Shown here piece by piece: positions 1-10,530 of a stretch of 64,000 bases of DNA. A program made the position numbers and the translations under genes. Under the pieces are notes generated by a model. The model saw only the letters and a program-made list of their open reading frames with translations. It searched no databases and had not been told where the DNA came from. This DNA comes from Cyanidiococcus yangmingshanensis (Eukaryota > Rhodophyta > Bangiophyceae > Cyanidiales > Cyanidiaceae): assembly GCA_013995675.1 (NCBI GenBank), contig VWRR01000005.1, positions 444,501 through 508,500 of the forward strand. The letters are read 5' to 3'. The stretch's first letter is position 1, and each line of letters opens with the position of its first letter.

Positions 1-152
1 TGGAAATCAATGAACGAGAGCGATCGTACGTGTTGCAGGGCGAAATGAACTTGTGTTGGAAGCGAGTCTAGGCGGTCGATGATGTCTCGAGGAATGCTCC
101 GCCAGGGCTCTGGGGCGAGCGTCCTTCGCGTCTCACCCGCAAGTATGGAATG
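1..152 (-). CDS. Possible partial gene running off the left edge
   Basis: On the minus strand a frame is open from position 152 down to the window edge, reading about 50 residues. It contains PWRSIPRDIIDRLDSLP and then a mixed hydrophobic/charged stretch that looks like folded protein. It has no ATG inside the window and begins just after a stop codon. If real, it must be entered by splicing or a frame change from further right, where other short minus-strand frames lie between 213 and 407. I do not recognise the product. A short plus-strand frame (3-71) ends in the same place and is an equally unproven alternative. Confidence 0.25.
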
Positions 153-1052
153 CTACGGGTCGATCGACGAACACTCTGTCGAAAAGCTCCTCTGTAAATG
201 ATCAAAATAGGTTCAGGAAAAGAAGAGGCAGTGCTGGCTGGAGGGAAACGCACACCAGCGTTGCAGTTCTCTGGCGCTGTTGATCACGTGTTTGGCGTGC
301 TGAGGCGAGCGCTTCCTCAACACCGTCAAGATCACAAAGAATTCGATGTGTTTTGGCATGGAGCTGGTCGGCGGATACTCAAGAAACTCCCGTCTACTCA
401 TGAACATGTTCGATTTTTCGGCCGAGGCAGTATCGTGTCGGAGTAAGGCTCGATGACGTTTCGAGCGCTCTTGGTTTCGTGTCCAGAGCGCTAGGCATTG
501 TGAATTTCTCAGCGATTTGTGCAGCTCCCGGACGAACGATATCGGAATTTTCGAGAATGTTGTCTGCGTAAACTCAAGGACGAATAGACTCAGGTAAGAA
601 CGTCCGATGCTGATCGATCACTTGGATAAAAACCTGAAGCTGAGCATTCTGGGTATCGAGTCGGGCTCGATGCATCCAGCGCTGCGCAGCGTCCTCGTAG
701 GACACGTCCAAGACGTCGACTTTTATAGGTGATTTCGCGCGCTACGCTCATAGTCCATGGAACAGCAACGGACTGTCTGTCTAAAAGCTCTGCTTCAGTC
801 GCGCTTATGGCCCTGAGTTGGTCTGTTCCCCTGAAAGAAGCGTTATTCGCAGCCCGCGTACATCTTCGCTCGCTCAGCTTTGAGCACATATTCCAAGAAC
901 GACACGAGAAGCTCTTGGAGGGAACTGCACCAACTTCGTGCATGGTCAAAGCGTCCTCTATGGGAATTCACGTTTGACTCGATGCCTACACCATCTCAGT
1001 CCCGTTTGCTGAGCGACCGGCCAATCCGCTGCTATACCCAGCGACGCTATCG
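153..1052. other. Left intergenic region
   Basis: There are only short overlapping frames on both strands. The longest, about 119 codons on the minus strand at 590-949, is not recognisable. The stretch lies downstream of the D-lactate dehydrogenase gene and upstream of the possible left-edge gene. I see no repeat or RNA gene in it. Confidence 0.5.
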
Positions 1053-3278
1053 CTAAGCCTCATGTACAACTGGATCCGGTAAGACTTTGCCAGGGTTCAT
1101 TACCCCCGCTGGATCTATCGCTTCTTTGATACGCTGCATGAGGGCGACTGCCTCGGGCCCAAGTTCAGCCACGAGGTAGCGTCGCTTTCCCTCTCCAATG
1201 CCGTGTTCACCAGTGCAGGTACCGCCAGCCGCAATCGCTCTACGTACCAACCGATCGTTCACTTGTTGAGCACGTTCCATCTCGGCCGGATGGTGCGGAT
1301 CTACCAGCATGAGGAGATGAAAGTTGCCGTCTGCGGCATGAGCAACGAGCGGGGCCAGAAGCGCCGGCATTTGTCCACCTCGTTCCTTCGCAACGCGATT
1401 CGTCTGCTCGATATCCTCCTGTGTCTGCCCAAGAACATCCGCGAGTTTCGAAAGCGGCACCGCAACGTCTGTCGTCCAGATCTCTGCCCCAGGACGAAGT
1501 TCGTATGCAGCCCAGTAGGCCACTTTGCGTGCACGCCAGAGCTCCTCTCGTTCTTGCCAGAGTCGCTGTTCGGTCTCATTCGCTGTTGTACTTGAAGAAC
1601 TTGTCTGAGGCGCCTCACGTGCACCATTCCCTTGGATTGCGAGGGAGTGCTTCAACTCTAGTGCGGCATTCGCCTCGTCGGCTGCTGCCATGACTGCAGA
1701 GGTGGCACCTCGTTCAATGACGCCGGCGTCAATACTGTTGTGTGCTGTGTGTGATGACCTTTTGGTCGAAATATCATCTCCTGTGAATGAGCTCGAGTCC
1801 CTGTTTGTTGGCTGTTCAAGGCTGGGCGCTGTCGATGAGACCAAGGCGCCAGCAGTACGTCGCGTCTCCGGAAACGTTGGCCCTCTGGAACTTGGTTCTG
1901 GCTCTGCGCTCGCGCGGAGCAGATCCTCGGGCGCGCTCTTCGATACCTCTGTTGGGCTGGGATGGATACTCGCACCCAGTTGTCGGAGATTCGGACGCTC
2001 CTCGGGTGACGTTTCATCACGAATGGATGATGCTTCAGTCGATGACTGCGGCCCGATGACGTGCGGTGCTGCTGCCATGCGCCATTCGTGAAGATGATGC
2101 TGTTCAGCACAGGATCGTACCCGACTGGCTTGTTCTCGAATGACATCCAATGACTCACCGACCAGTTCGAAGAGAAGCAGATGCCGGGACTCATCTAGCC
2201 GTAACTCATGGTTGGTGGAAAGGTTCACTGCATGAACGGCGAGCCGGTCCAGCAATTCGCAGCGCCCGATAGAGACGGCAGCGGTCGGCCCGAGTACCTC
2301 TTGGACCGTCGCTGCAGCATCTTCAAGTCGATCAAACGTGCATTTCACAACGCCTTTGTAGGCCGGAATGGGACGCAAGCGCAAGGTTGCTTTGGTCACA
2401 ATACCGAGGGTTCCCTCGGCGCCAACGAAGAGTCGCGTGAGATCGTAGCCGGCCGAGCTCTTTCGCGCTCGAGCGCGGGTCTGTCGAATGATGGCTCCGC
2501 TGGGGAGAACAACCTCGAGGCTGAGCACGTTCTCTCGCATGGTCCCGTAGCGAGCCGCATTCGTGCCAGAGCATGACGTCCCAACCATGCCGCCAATGCA
2601 AGCGCCTGGACCAGGATCTGGGGCAAAAAATAAACCGTACTTTCGGAGGTGCTCATTCAAGGCCTCCCAGCCAACACCGGGCTCGACGTCGCAATCCATA
2701 TCGGCTGGTCGCACAACGAGAATGCGGTCCATGCGGGAACAGTCGACGGTGATTCCGCCATATCGTGGCACGACATGGCCCTCGAGGGAGGTCGCTGCAG
2801 CGTACGGCACAACCGGAATTCTGAACTCGGTTGCGTAGCGGAGGACGGTGGCGACCTCCTCTGCAGAGCGCGGGTATATGACTGCATCTGGCGAGTGCGG
2901 TTCGTGAAAGGAGACGTCGCGAGCGTGGCTATCGAGGTGACTTGGCTCCAGCGAAACCTCCAGTTGAGGTTGCTCGCGTTGAATGAGCTCCAGAGCTCTT
3001 CGAAGCGTCTCAGGTTGGACGCGCCAGCGCGCGGACTCGGGTGCAGTCTCGCTCAGACGTGGCGTGGTGCCAGTCGTGTGCAACGCTCCGAGCGACTGAC
3101 CTGTGCTCGGCGGCTTCGCTGACGAGCGCGGCGTCCGTTCCGTCTGAAGAAACTCCTTCGCACTGGCTGTGTAGGTGACGGCAGCGCTGACGCCCACCAA
3201 GCTGCTGGCCACGACAAGACGACGACTCCACAACGAGCCGACCAAGCGCCAGAAGGATGCTGCCCTCGTTGATGCCAT
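1053..3278 (-). CDS. DLD: D-lactate dehydrogenase (cytochrome), mitochondrial FAD enzyme
   Basis: This FAD-linked oxidase of the DLD1/GlcD family oxidises D-lactate (or D-2-hydroxy acids) to the oxo-acid and passes electrons to cytochrome c. The first ATG in frame is at 3278, giving 741 residues. The N-terminus is Arg/Ser-rich and followed by a hydrophobic stretch (about residues 20-40), as expected for an inner-membrane mitochondrial protein. The FAD-binding domain follows (PDAVIYPRSAEEVATVLRY, GGMVGTSCSGTNAARYGTMR, LFVGAEGTLGIVTKATLRL). The C-terminal signature GTCTGEHGIGEGKRRYL carries the conserved His. Between roughly residues 400 and 570 a Ser/Thr/Pro-rich, low-complexity insertion interrupts the substrate/cap domain, making the protein much longer than usual. 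The frame is continuous. The family call is firm; the exact substrate is inferred. Confidence 0.88.
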   Translation of the reverse strand: MASTRAASFWRLVGSLWSRRLVVASSLVGVSAAVTYTASAKEFLQTERTPRSSAKPPSTGQSLGALHTTGTTPRLSETAPESARWRVQPETLRRALELIQREQPQLEVSLEPSHLDSHARDVSFHEPHSPDAVIYPRSAEEVATVLRYATEFRIPVVPYAAATSLEGHVVPRYGGITVDCSRMDRILVVRPADMDCDVEPGVGWEALNEHLRKYGLFFAPDPGPGACIGGMVGTSCSGTNAARYGTMRENVLSLEVVLPSGAIIRQTRARARKSSAGYDLTRLFVGAEGTLGIVTKATLRLRPIPAYKGVVKCTFDRLEDAAATVQEVLGPTAAVSIGRCELLDRLAVHAVNLSTNHELRLDESRHLLLFELVGESLDVIREQASRVRSCAEQHHLHEWRMAAAPHVIGPQSSTEASSIRDETSPEERPNLRQLGASIHPSPTEVSKSAPEDLLRASAEPEPSSRGPTFPETRRTAGALVSSTAPSLEQPTNRDSSSFTGDDISTKRSSHTAHNSIDAGVIERGATSAVMAAADEANAALELKHSLAIQGNGAREAPQTSSSSTTANETEQRLWQEREELWRARKVAYWAAYELRPGAEIWTTDVAVPLSKLADVLGQTQEDIEQTNRVAKERGGQMPALLAPLVAHAADGNFHLLMLVDPHHPAEMERAQQVNDRLVRRAIAAGGTCTGEHGIGEGKRRYLVAELGPEAVALMQRIKEAIDPAGVMNPGKVLPDPVVHEA

Positions 3279-4809
3279 GGCCCGTATTGGCCACAGGTTT
3301 GTCAAACTTCGTGCGAGTCAAGCACGCTTCCCAGACTTGTTCAAGTCACAAGCGCGTCGTTCTGCAGTGTCCACACTGCAGGACGAGGGTTTGACCAAAA
3401 CGGTTTACTACCTGCTGCGCCAGCGCCAACCGCCGAAGCACCATGCCCCGGTTTGTACGCGATCCCATGAGGCTCCGTGAGGCATGCCCAAGAATCCGTT
3501 CGTGTATGAGAAATGTGCCAGTTTGGACTGCAAAAGCAACAAGGTCGCTCACCTACTTCGGTCTGCAGGAAAGCTCATGTGGTGCTACATGAGCGATTGA
3601 GGCATTCGCTGCAGCATCTGTTTATCGAAATACCCGTTCCAGAGACCTGATTCTATCCCTGCTCGTTCGATTTCGGAGCAAGACGTGCTCGTTGCCGAGA
3701 GCAACCGCCCAGCCACGTTCGTAGCAGATTCAAGCTCGATGCATCGTTTCAACACTCCAACATATTTTCGATATCCAAAGATAAACAACCGAGTTACTGT
3801 GATGAAGAGGAGCATCGCGCTCTCGGCGAAGGGCCTCATCCGCCAAGCAGCACACCGCATCGCGAGCGTCCCGTTCCTCCAGCCGTCATCGATCGTTCAG
3901 CGGTCGCTGCCCGAATTCGTAACGCTCTCAAGCACCTGTGAGCCTAGAGAGCCACCTTTTTCAGCGAAACCCCCGAGCAGGGACCCTGATCGGTCATTCA
4001 CTGCCATATGCCTAGCCTAATCAGCATGCCCAAGCATGGAAGAGTACCTCGACCCATGAATCGATGAATTAGAAAACCGAGTATGCTTTCGCACCGAGTG
4101 TATCGCTGACGATCTGGCAAGCTGTCGCCGAGTCGGTCAAGGATCCGTTGCCAACGTTGTTCGACGACTGGGCATATGATCGCCGTACAAGAGTCCATAT
4201 CATCATACCATTGCGATCGAACAGGAACAACAACAACGTTATCTTCTTCATTTGCAGACATGATCACCATCTTCGTCCTTTCTAAGCGTGCATGTCATCG
4301 ACGACCATTATCAACGCACGCTCATGATGGCAATCATCATCATGACGATACAGATCATGATCGGAATCGCGAGCGACGGCAGTGCGCCTGCTCGGTGCGG
4401 GCGGGTGCCCGTCGAAGCGAATCGCTGCGTGACAGGGGACGTCACTGCGTGCATGCACGCACGCACGCATGCATGCACGCATTGTCGTAGAGACGGCGGG
4501 ATGCGTGTCCGTGCGCCGTCGACAGGCCCGTTCTTGTCCGTGTCGTTTGAGACGACGTTTTGTGTACGAAACTCGCTTTGTATTGAGGTGGGTTTGTTTC
4601 GGGTTGTTGATTTGGTCAAGTCGCCTGAGGTGGTGCGACGCACCGAGTGCTGATCCGAAGCGTCGAGTGGCTTTCGGTGTGCTCGGGGCGATCTGTGGCT
4701 GTGTTGTGACCGGGCGTTGCCGGTGTGCAGTGCGCGGCTGCTTGGTCTTTGTTTTCAAATAGGGCTCGTTGCTGTTCGAGAGCATTTGTGGAGTTAATTT
4801 TCGTTTGTA
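3279..4809. other. Intergenic region between D-LDH and eIF4G promoters
   Basis: About 1.5 kb lies between the divergent starts of the D-LDH and eIF4G genes. Only short, overlapping frames are present and none is recognised. It contains one unusual tract of alternating CATG/CACG steps (about 4445-4485), annotated separately. It probably holds the promoters and 5' untranslated regions of both genes. Confidence 0.5.
4445..4485. repeat. Alternating purine-pyrimidine tract (CACG/CATG repeats)
   Basis: Repeated 4-base steps of the types CACG and CATG produce a nearly perfect alternating purine-pyrimidine run rich in GC/CA steps, with local palindromes. Such tracts can adopt left-handed Z-DNA or hairpins. 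It sits about 330 bases upstream of the eIF4G start codon. A shorter version of the same motif occurs near 54485-54505 in another intergenic region. Confidence 0.6.
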
Positions 4810-7800
4810 ATGGACGGGACTGAGCCTGGGGTTGAGTCAGAGCAACAGCAGAGCAGTGGTCAGGGTGGTGCGCGGGCGTCGGCCCCGGGAGGCTCGCCAA
4901 CGTCTGCCCCTGGAGCTGTTGTTGGAGCCGGTGCGACGCGCACTGCACAGCCCAGGACTAGTAGCGCGTCATCCTGGGCTGGGGGCTATGCGGCAGTCGT
5001 TAGCAAAGGATCTACAGGGGCCGGAAGTGCTGTCTCTGCAGGCGGGACTAGTTTAGCCGCCGCCGAGGCGGGCGCGTCGGACACTGGCGGTAATGCTCGA
5101 GTCACTTGGTCATCAGCGGGAACAAAAGCGGTGTCAATGCCGGCTGCCGTCGGCCACTCCATGACTGACACGCTGTTGAGTGCTTCTACGAACCCTGGAC
5201 CAATGAGTGATGGAGTGGCTCCGTCGAATATATCGCCAGCTCCAGGATGGAACGGCACCGTGTCTCCAAATATGGTTACCGCATCATGGGGTGCGTCATC
5301 TCCAAGCGGGGCCTACGCAGTACCCGCGGGCCGAGGGGGGAATCCGCCGAACCATGGCAGCCCGTCAGGACGCGGCACGGCGCCGAATGCTGGTGGCGGT
5401 GCGCGTTCCGGGTCCGCACCATACTATGGTCGCAACGCCTACACTGGAGTTCCGAACCGGCCGCCATATGGCCCGCGCAGTATCTCAGCCTCTGCAGGTG
5501 ATGCTGGTAGTGACGGTCGATACACTTCCAACGTCCCGTACGGAAGCGGCGGCGTCAGTGGCAGCGCACCTCGTCCAGGAGGTGGCGGAGCAGGAGCGAT
5601 CAATGTTTCTCCAGTCTTTATGGGAGCGAACAACATGACCGGCTATATGCCCGACATGCAACAAACTGGCGGCTACGCGATGTATATTCCGCCGCAGTAC
5701 TATGCGCCACCGCGCAATCCAATGGCCGGCGGAGAATACATGCCCTATGGGATGCCTTACAACCCAGCGGCAACCGCAGCAGCTTTCTATAGGCAGCAGT
5801 ATCAGCAACAGGCTCGAACGCCTATCAATCATGGAATGGCCTTTGGCGGTGAACGTGGCCCATCACCTCCTGGAGGGAGCACGGCCAGCCCTGGCGCCGA
5901 GATCTCCGGGTATGCACCTCTCGCAACGCAAGCGCTCTCCGAATCGGCCCAGCCGAATGCGCTTACACCAAATACCGGAGGTCAAGCGTCGATTTCGAAC
6001 GCGTCGCCGCCTTCGTATCCAGCGGAGAGCTCCGCGGACTCATCGGGCTCGATGTCGAATCTGGCCATCGCTGGCGACAGAGCAGCACACCCAGCCAGCA
6101 GCACAGAGCGCGAGGCCCCTGGCACAAATGTATTCACAATCGGGACAATGTCGATGGAACGTAGGCCCGATCGGCTCTCGATACCTCCAGCACCGCCCCG
6201 ACGAGAACGGAAACTGTTGAAAATTGTTGATCCGGAAACTGGACAGGAGCTGAATCTCGGATCCGTGCAGGATGAACTCGCGAGCGCCAAAGGCGCCGCT
6301 CAGAGCGTGAGCCCGAAAGGCCCTACAGGCGGCGCAGCTTCGACCCCAAACGTGTCCTCCACGACTGAGCGCTTGAGTTCATCTAACAGCGAGCTGGTGC
6401 CGCCCAAACCTACCGGGTCCATAGTCTCCAGAGAGACGGCCTCTACCAACAAGGCGACGGTGGTTGCTCCGTCAATGGATCAGGCGCAGGACACACCGAA
6501 TCCATGGGTCGCGGCGCAGCCAAACGCCGCCCCAATGGCATTTTCTGATCGTGAGCGCTCAGAGTGCGCCTCGCAAACACCGGAGTTGCCACAAAAGACG
6601 ACGCCATTGGCACCAACTGTGGCGTTGGGCCGCTCGGAATCAAATTTGACGGCAAATGCTTCAGCGGAGACCATGGACTCGGGCGCAGCCCAACTAGAGA
6701 CAAAATTAGGTCAAAGCGGATCACTGCCGCTGACGACGACCGATGAGGCGAGTATACCTGCATCTTGTGTGGTAGTTGTTGCCGATCAGAACGGATACGT
6801 TACTGACGAGCCGGATGATGGGAAGGATGCCCGCGTGGAACAAGTATCCAAATCGGTTTTCGTGGATGCCGAGTTGCATGCGGTGACCCAATCACTGGAA
6901 CAAGCCCAGATCCACCATGAACCGGATCGAGGCAGGATCCACATCCCCGACGAGATTGAGATGGCGCAAGCGTTGCCTACGAAAGAGACATCTGCCGCTA
7001 CCCGAACCGACGTGGCAGATGGATCGTCCGCGGTGCCAGAGGAGCCTGTCGAGCCGCTGGATGGCGACGAATCAGGCTCGCCTGGCGGTACCCCGGCTGA
7101 TTCAGAACCCGAGGACGACCTCCCAGAGATGGACGACTCGGGACAGGGACCGGACTACGAGACTGATACAGCATCGCTCGACACTGATCAGGAGACGGAA
7201 CACCCGGGTATCATGGTTTTCGGTCCGGGCGAACGTCGTGTCTATCCACGGGATTGGTTGCTTTGCATGCGCGCGGTGTGTATCTCTTGTCCAACCGAAA
7301 TCGAGCAATGTGAAATCCGGACTGGTGCGAATTTTGAAGGTGTTCAACAGCGACGATCTGGTGGTGGTGGTGGTGGTGGTGGCCGTTCAAGGTGGTGGCC
7401 GTCATGGTGCGAGCGCGGCTGGAGGTCGCACTGGCAAGGGCGACGGCATTGACCTGGCGAATGCTCGGTCTCGTGCACCACCGCTAACCTCATCCGGTGC
7501 TGAACACGAACGCCGTGGAGGTCGAAGCGGTCGCAGTGGTCGTGGCGCTGGTGATCGCCGCGGTCCAAGTTCAGCAGCGGCTGCGGAAGAAGCTCTCGCG
7601 CTCCTACCTCGAGCTGAGAACGCCTGGCGACCACGAGCAGCAGCCGAGTCCGAAGTAGAACGCAAGGTCCGCATGGTGCGCTCTATTCTGAACAAACTGA
7701 CCCTGGAAAAGTTCGATCCACTGTATCAACAGCTGCTCAGCATCAATATCGACAATCTGGAGGTGCTTCGCGGTGTGGTGAAAGAGATTTTCGAGAAAGC

Positions 7801-9841
7801 GTTACTGGAACCGAATTTCGGGGCCATGTATGCGGAGCTCTGTGCACGACTCGCCGTTGATCTGGAGAAGACCATCGAAGGAAACGAAGCGTTCGTTGAA
7901 GACGGGAAGCCACAGACCTTCAAACGTATTCTACTGCGATACTGTCAACGTGAATTTGAAGGCACCTCGGCACCGGCCATTCCGGAGGGCACCACCACCG
8001 AGGAGGCCAACGAGATTGCCACCAAGGCCAAGTTGCGTATGCTCGGCAATATGGTCTTTATCGGCCATCTGTATCGCAACAAATTGCTCTCGGATAAGGT
8101 CATTCATGCTTCCTGTTTTGCAACGTTGCTGAAACTGAGCGATCAACCTCAGCCGGATGAGGATGCTATCGAGTGCATGTGCAAGCTCATGACCACTGTC
8201 GGTGAGAAGCTCGATAACAGCAATCCGAAATCACGGGAGCTCATGCGTGAATACTTTCGCAAGTTCGTGGAGCTCAGTCAACGACCGGATCTGCCAGCGC
8301 GCTTCCGTTTCATGCTTCAAGATCTCATTGACCTGCGCAACAATCGCTGGGTTCATCGACGAGCAGAGGGCGGCGCTCGAACGATTCGCGAGATTCACGA
8401 ACAAGTCCGTCGTGAACAGGTCCAACAACAGCAGTTGAAACGTCGACCGAGCGGTTCACTCTTGAGTGGCAGCAGCGGCGGCGGCGGGCCGAGTGCTCGT
8501 CGCCTTGGTAGCGCGGCTGCCAACGGTCCACCTGCTGCTGGCGCCACGTCCACGAGTGCTGGTATCGTCGCACACACCCAAGCGTCATCCAGTCCGCGGC
8601 TTGTCGCACCCATCATGTCTGGAGATGCTCGTCGCGAACGATCGAGTTCAACGCTTCAACCGGGTTGGGAACGAGTGCAGCGCGCAGTGCCCGAGACTCG
8701 CGAGGCAGCTCGCGCGCTCGACCTCGGTCCAGTTCGTCTGCGTCCACATGGTGGCCGACGCTCTCCAGCACCGAGTACTGCATCGACGCCGTCTCTGGGG
8801 ACGCCGCGCAACTCGTTTGCCGCACTGCAAGATGAACGAACCGCCCTGTCGCCGGAACCGCTGAGCGGAACGGATGACTTGGATCTCGAACACTCGACAC
8901 GATTCGAAACGAGTACAGCAGCAGCGGAAGAGTTGGTGTCGCGACCGATTCGTTCCGCGAATTCGAATCATTGGGAACCCGAACAAATCGAGCGACGAGC
9001 CAAAACCATCTACGATGAGTGGTTTGCGCTGCGGGATGCGACGGAAGCACGATTGGCGCTTGCAGAGGTTCCATCCGCTTCTCGCACAGCGCTGGTGGCG
9101 AGTTTGCTGCAACGATCTCTAGATCTGTCTGGTGAACAACGCGATCACTTGCTGCAGCTCTTGAAAGAGACCGTTGACGCCAAATTAGAACCGCTTGATG
9201 CGAAAGACGACCAAGATGAGGAGGACTCGTTCAAGCACGATGATGTCGCCAAGGAAAGCATTTCGACGAAGGATGCCTCGGATGTTTCTGCACGGCCGCT
9301 GGAGGTACGCCACCTACGTCGTGCAACAAGTTCGGTGTTGTCAGAACTCGAAGACCTGGTGATTGATCATCCCCGAGCGGTATCCTTTCTGGGCCATTGG
9401 CTCGCGCATTGCCTCGTGAGCACGACAGCATCCCATTCGGATGCGCTGGAGCAGCGTCCAACGGGCTCCGACGTCAGCCTCTGGGGTCGTCCGGTGACGT
9501 TCGAAGAGGTGGCTGCCGCACTCCATCAGATTGTGATGGTACCAGCAGCATCCTGGTGTGCGAATGGTTCCGATTTGGCGCTCCGGCTGGTTGTAGCCAC
9601 CCTGGACGCGTTGCGAATGCGTTCGTCGCAATTCGCGACCGATCATCTGAAAGCGTTCGTGCGAGTCCTGGCACTGCCGTTCACCGAATGGGTTGCTGGC
9701 GCTGACACCACCTCTGCGCTGTCCGCTGAGACGCAAGTGCGGGCTGCGTTCGCGCAAGTTGGTCTCGAGCAAGTCTGGTCTGCAGTTGCTACTGAAACGG
9801 AGGCAGCATCTGAGATGGTCGAATCGTCGCCATCACATTAG
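4810..9841 (+). CDS. EIF4G: Translation initiation factor eIF4G (MIF4G scaffold), with an internal frame change
   Basis: eIF4G is the scaffold of cap-dependent translation initiation. It bridges the cap-binding protein eIF4E to eIF4A and the ribosome. The first frame starts at ATG 4810 and encodes a long Gly/Ser/Pro/Asn-rich N-terminus. It ends in a textbook eIF4E-binding motif, YPRDWLL (Y-x4-L-hydrophobic), at 7243-7263. It stops at 7452. The MIF4G domain lies in the +1 frame from about 7650 to 8340 (VRMVRSILNKLTLEKFDPLY), followed by an MA3-like region (from about 8960) and ending at 9841. The two frames overlap and must be joined between 7264 and 7449. The most natural point is at the GGT-repeat tract near 7360-7400, where Gly-rich reading passes smoothly from one frame to the other. 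Indel, intron or recoding are all possible. The stop codon overlaps that of the opposing gene. Confidence 0.88.
7358..7383 (+). repeat. GGT trinucleotide repeat in eIF4G coding sequence
   Basis: About eight GGT units encode poly-Gly in the upstream eIF4G frame. The tract lies at or next to the place where the coding frame changes. A GGT slip alone would keep frame, so a triplet expansion cannot by itself explain the change. Confidence 0.8.
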
Positions 9842-10530
9842 AGGCGGGTAGGGACGGCTGTAGCAGCAGACCATACCTTATCCTGCATCTCTTGGGCTAG
9901 AAAGCGAATAAACGCCAGTTGGGAGCTAGGATCGCATCGCCATGAGAGCACGAGAACGAGGTGTTGTCTTGGTGGTCGTGCAGCCAACGCGAGCTGCTTC
10001 GCCAGCAGGGTCGCCCAGGCGTCCTGTCGATCGCCGAGAAGAAAACGTGGCGTTCGCGTCGAAGACTCATTCGTCGTGACGACAAGGACACTACCTATAC
10101 GCCCGGTCTGGGTGATGAACACCATCCAGGCGTCCGCGAAACACTGGGCGTAGAGCCGGGTCTCGGTCGCGTGCCAGTGAACGTGCCACGTCCAGAACGG
10201 CGGCCGCCTCCCTAGTTCCGAACCAAGCTGTCCTCCTCCGTGAATCATGGCTTCGATCGCGTGCCTCCGATCAGACTCGGCGGATGAACTGGCTTGTTGT
10301 GGTTGCATGCGTGTCTCGCTTGTACTGCTGCGACCCAAGTCGTTGCGGGTGCACGCTGCCTCCCTACACCTGGTCGAGATAGGTGCGCGGGCGCGCCCGC
10401 GTTCGCAAATGTGGCCCCGAACACCTATAGAGCTGCGTTGGCGAACCTGTCCAGAGGGCCTATTCTCTTCTGGTCGAGTGAGTACGTTGTTGACGTCTCC
10501 TTGAATAGAGACGCGTAGATCCGAAACCAT
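9838..10530 (-). CDS. PSMG3: Proteasome assembly chaperone 3-like protein (PSMG3/PAC3)
   Basis: The C-terminal ~110 residues match the PSMG3/PAC3 pattern. They contain FADAWMVFITQTGRIGSVL (compare the family's beta-strand VVVTQFGKMGTLV), then FLLGDRQDAWATLLAKQLA (family VLLGQDEPLIHVFAKNL), and end with an LAQEMQDKVW-type helix. PAC3 partners PAC4 to help assemble the 20S proteasome alpha ring. The longest form starts at ATG 10530 (230 residues), but the first ~75 residues are Arg-rich and unlike the family. ATG 10308 would give 156 residues, closer to the usual ~120-150. The stop codon (TAA, complement of 9838-9840) overlaps the eIF4G stop (TAG 9839-9841) on the other strand. This is a remote similarity judged by eye. 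Confidence 0.65.
   Translation of the reverse strand: MVSDLRVSIQGDVNNVLTRPEENRPSGQVRQRSSIGVRGHICERGRARAPISTRCREAACTRNDLGRSSTSETRMQPQQASSSAESDRRHAIEAMIHGGGQLGSELGRRPPFWTWHVHWHATETRLYAQCFADAWMVFITQTGRIGSVLVVTTNESSTRTPRFLLGDRQDAWATLLAKQLALAARPPRQHLVLVLSWRCDPSSQLAFIRFLAQEMQDKVWSAATAVPTRL

Noticed and set aside
3175-3480. Plus-strand frame opposite the start of D-lactate dehydrogenase
   Set aside because: It lies antisense to a well-supported gene and has no recognisable content.
3998-4270. Minus-strand frame with LFLFDRNGMMIW, resembling the start of a TRAPP longin subunit (Bet5)
   Set aside because: Only about 12 residues resemble the family. The rest of the frame and the neighbouring frames do not continue the fold.
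7276-7339. Possible 64-base GT-AG intron in eIF4G
   Set aside because: It is in phase, but the donor is weak and the intron would remove sequence that looks like the normal segment after the eIF4E-binding motif. Not proven.
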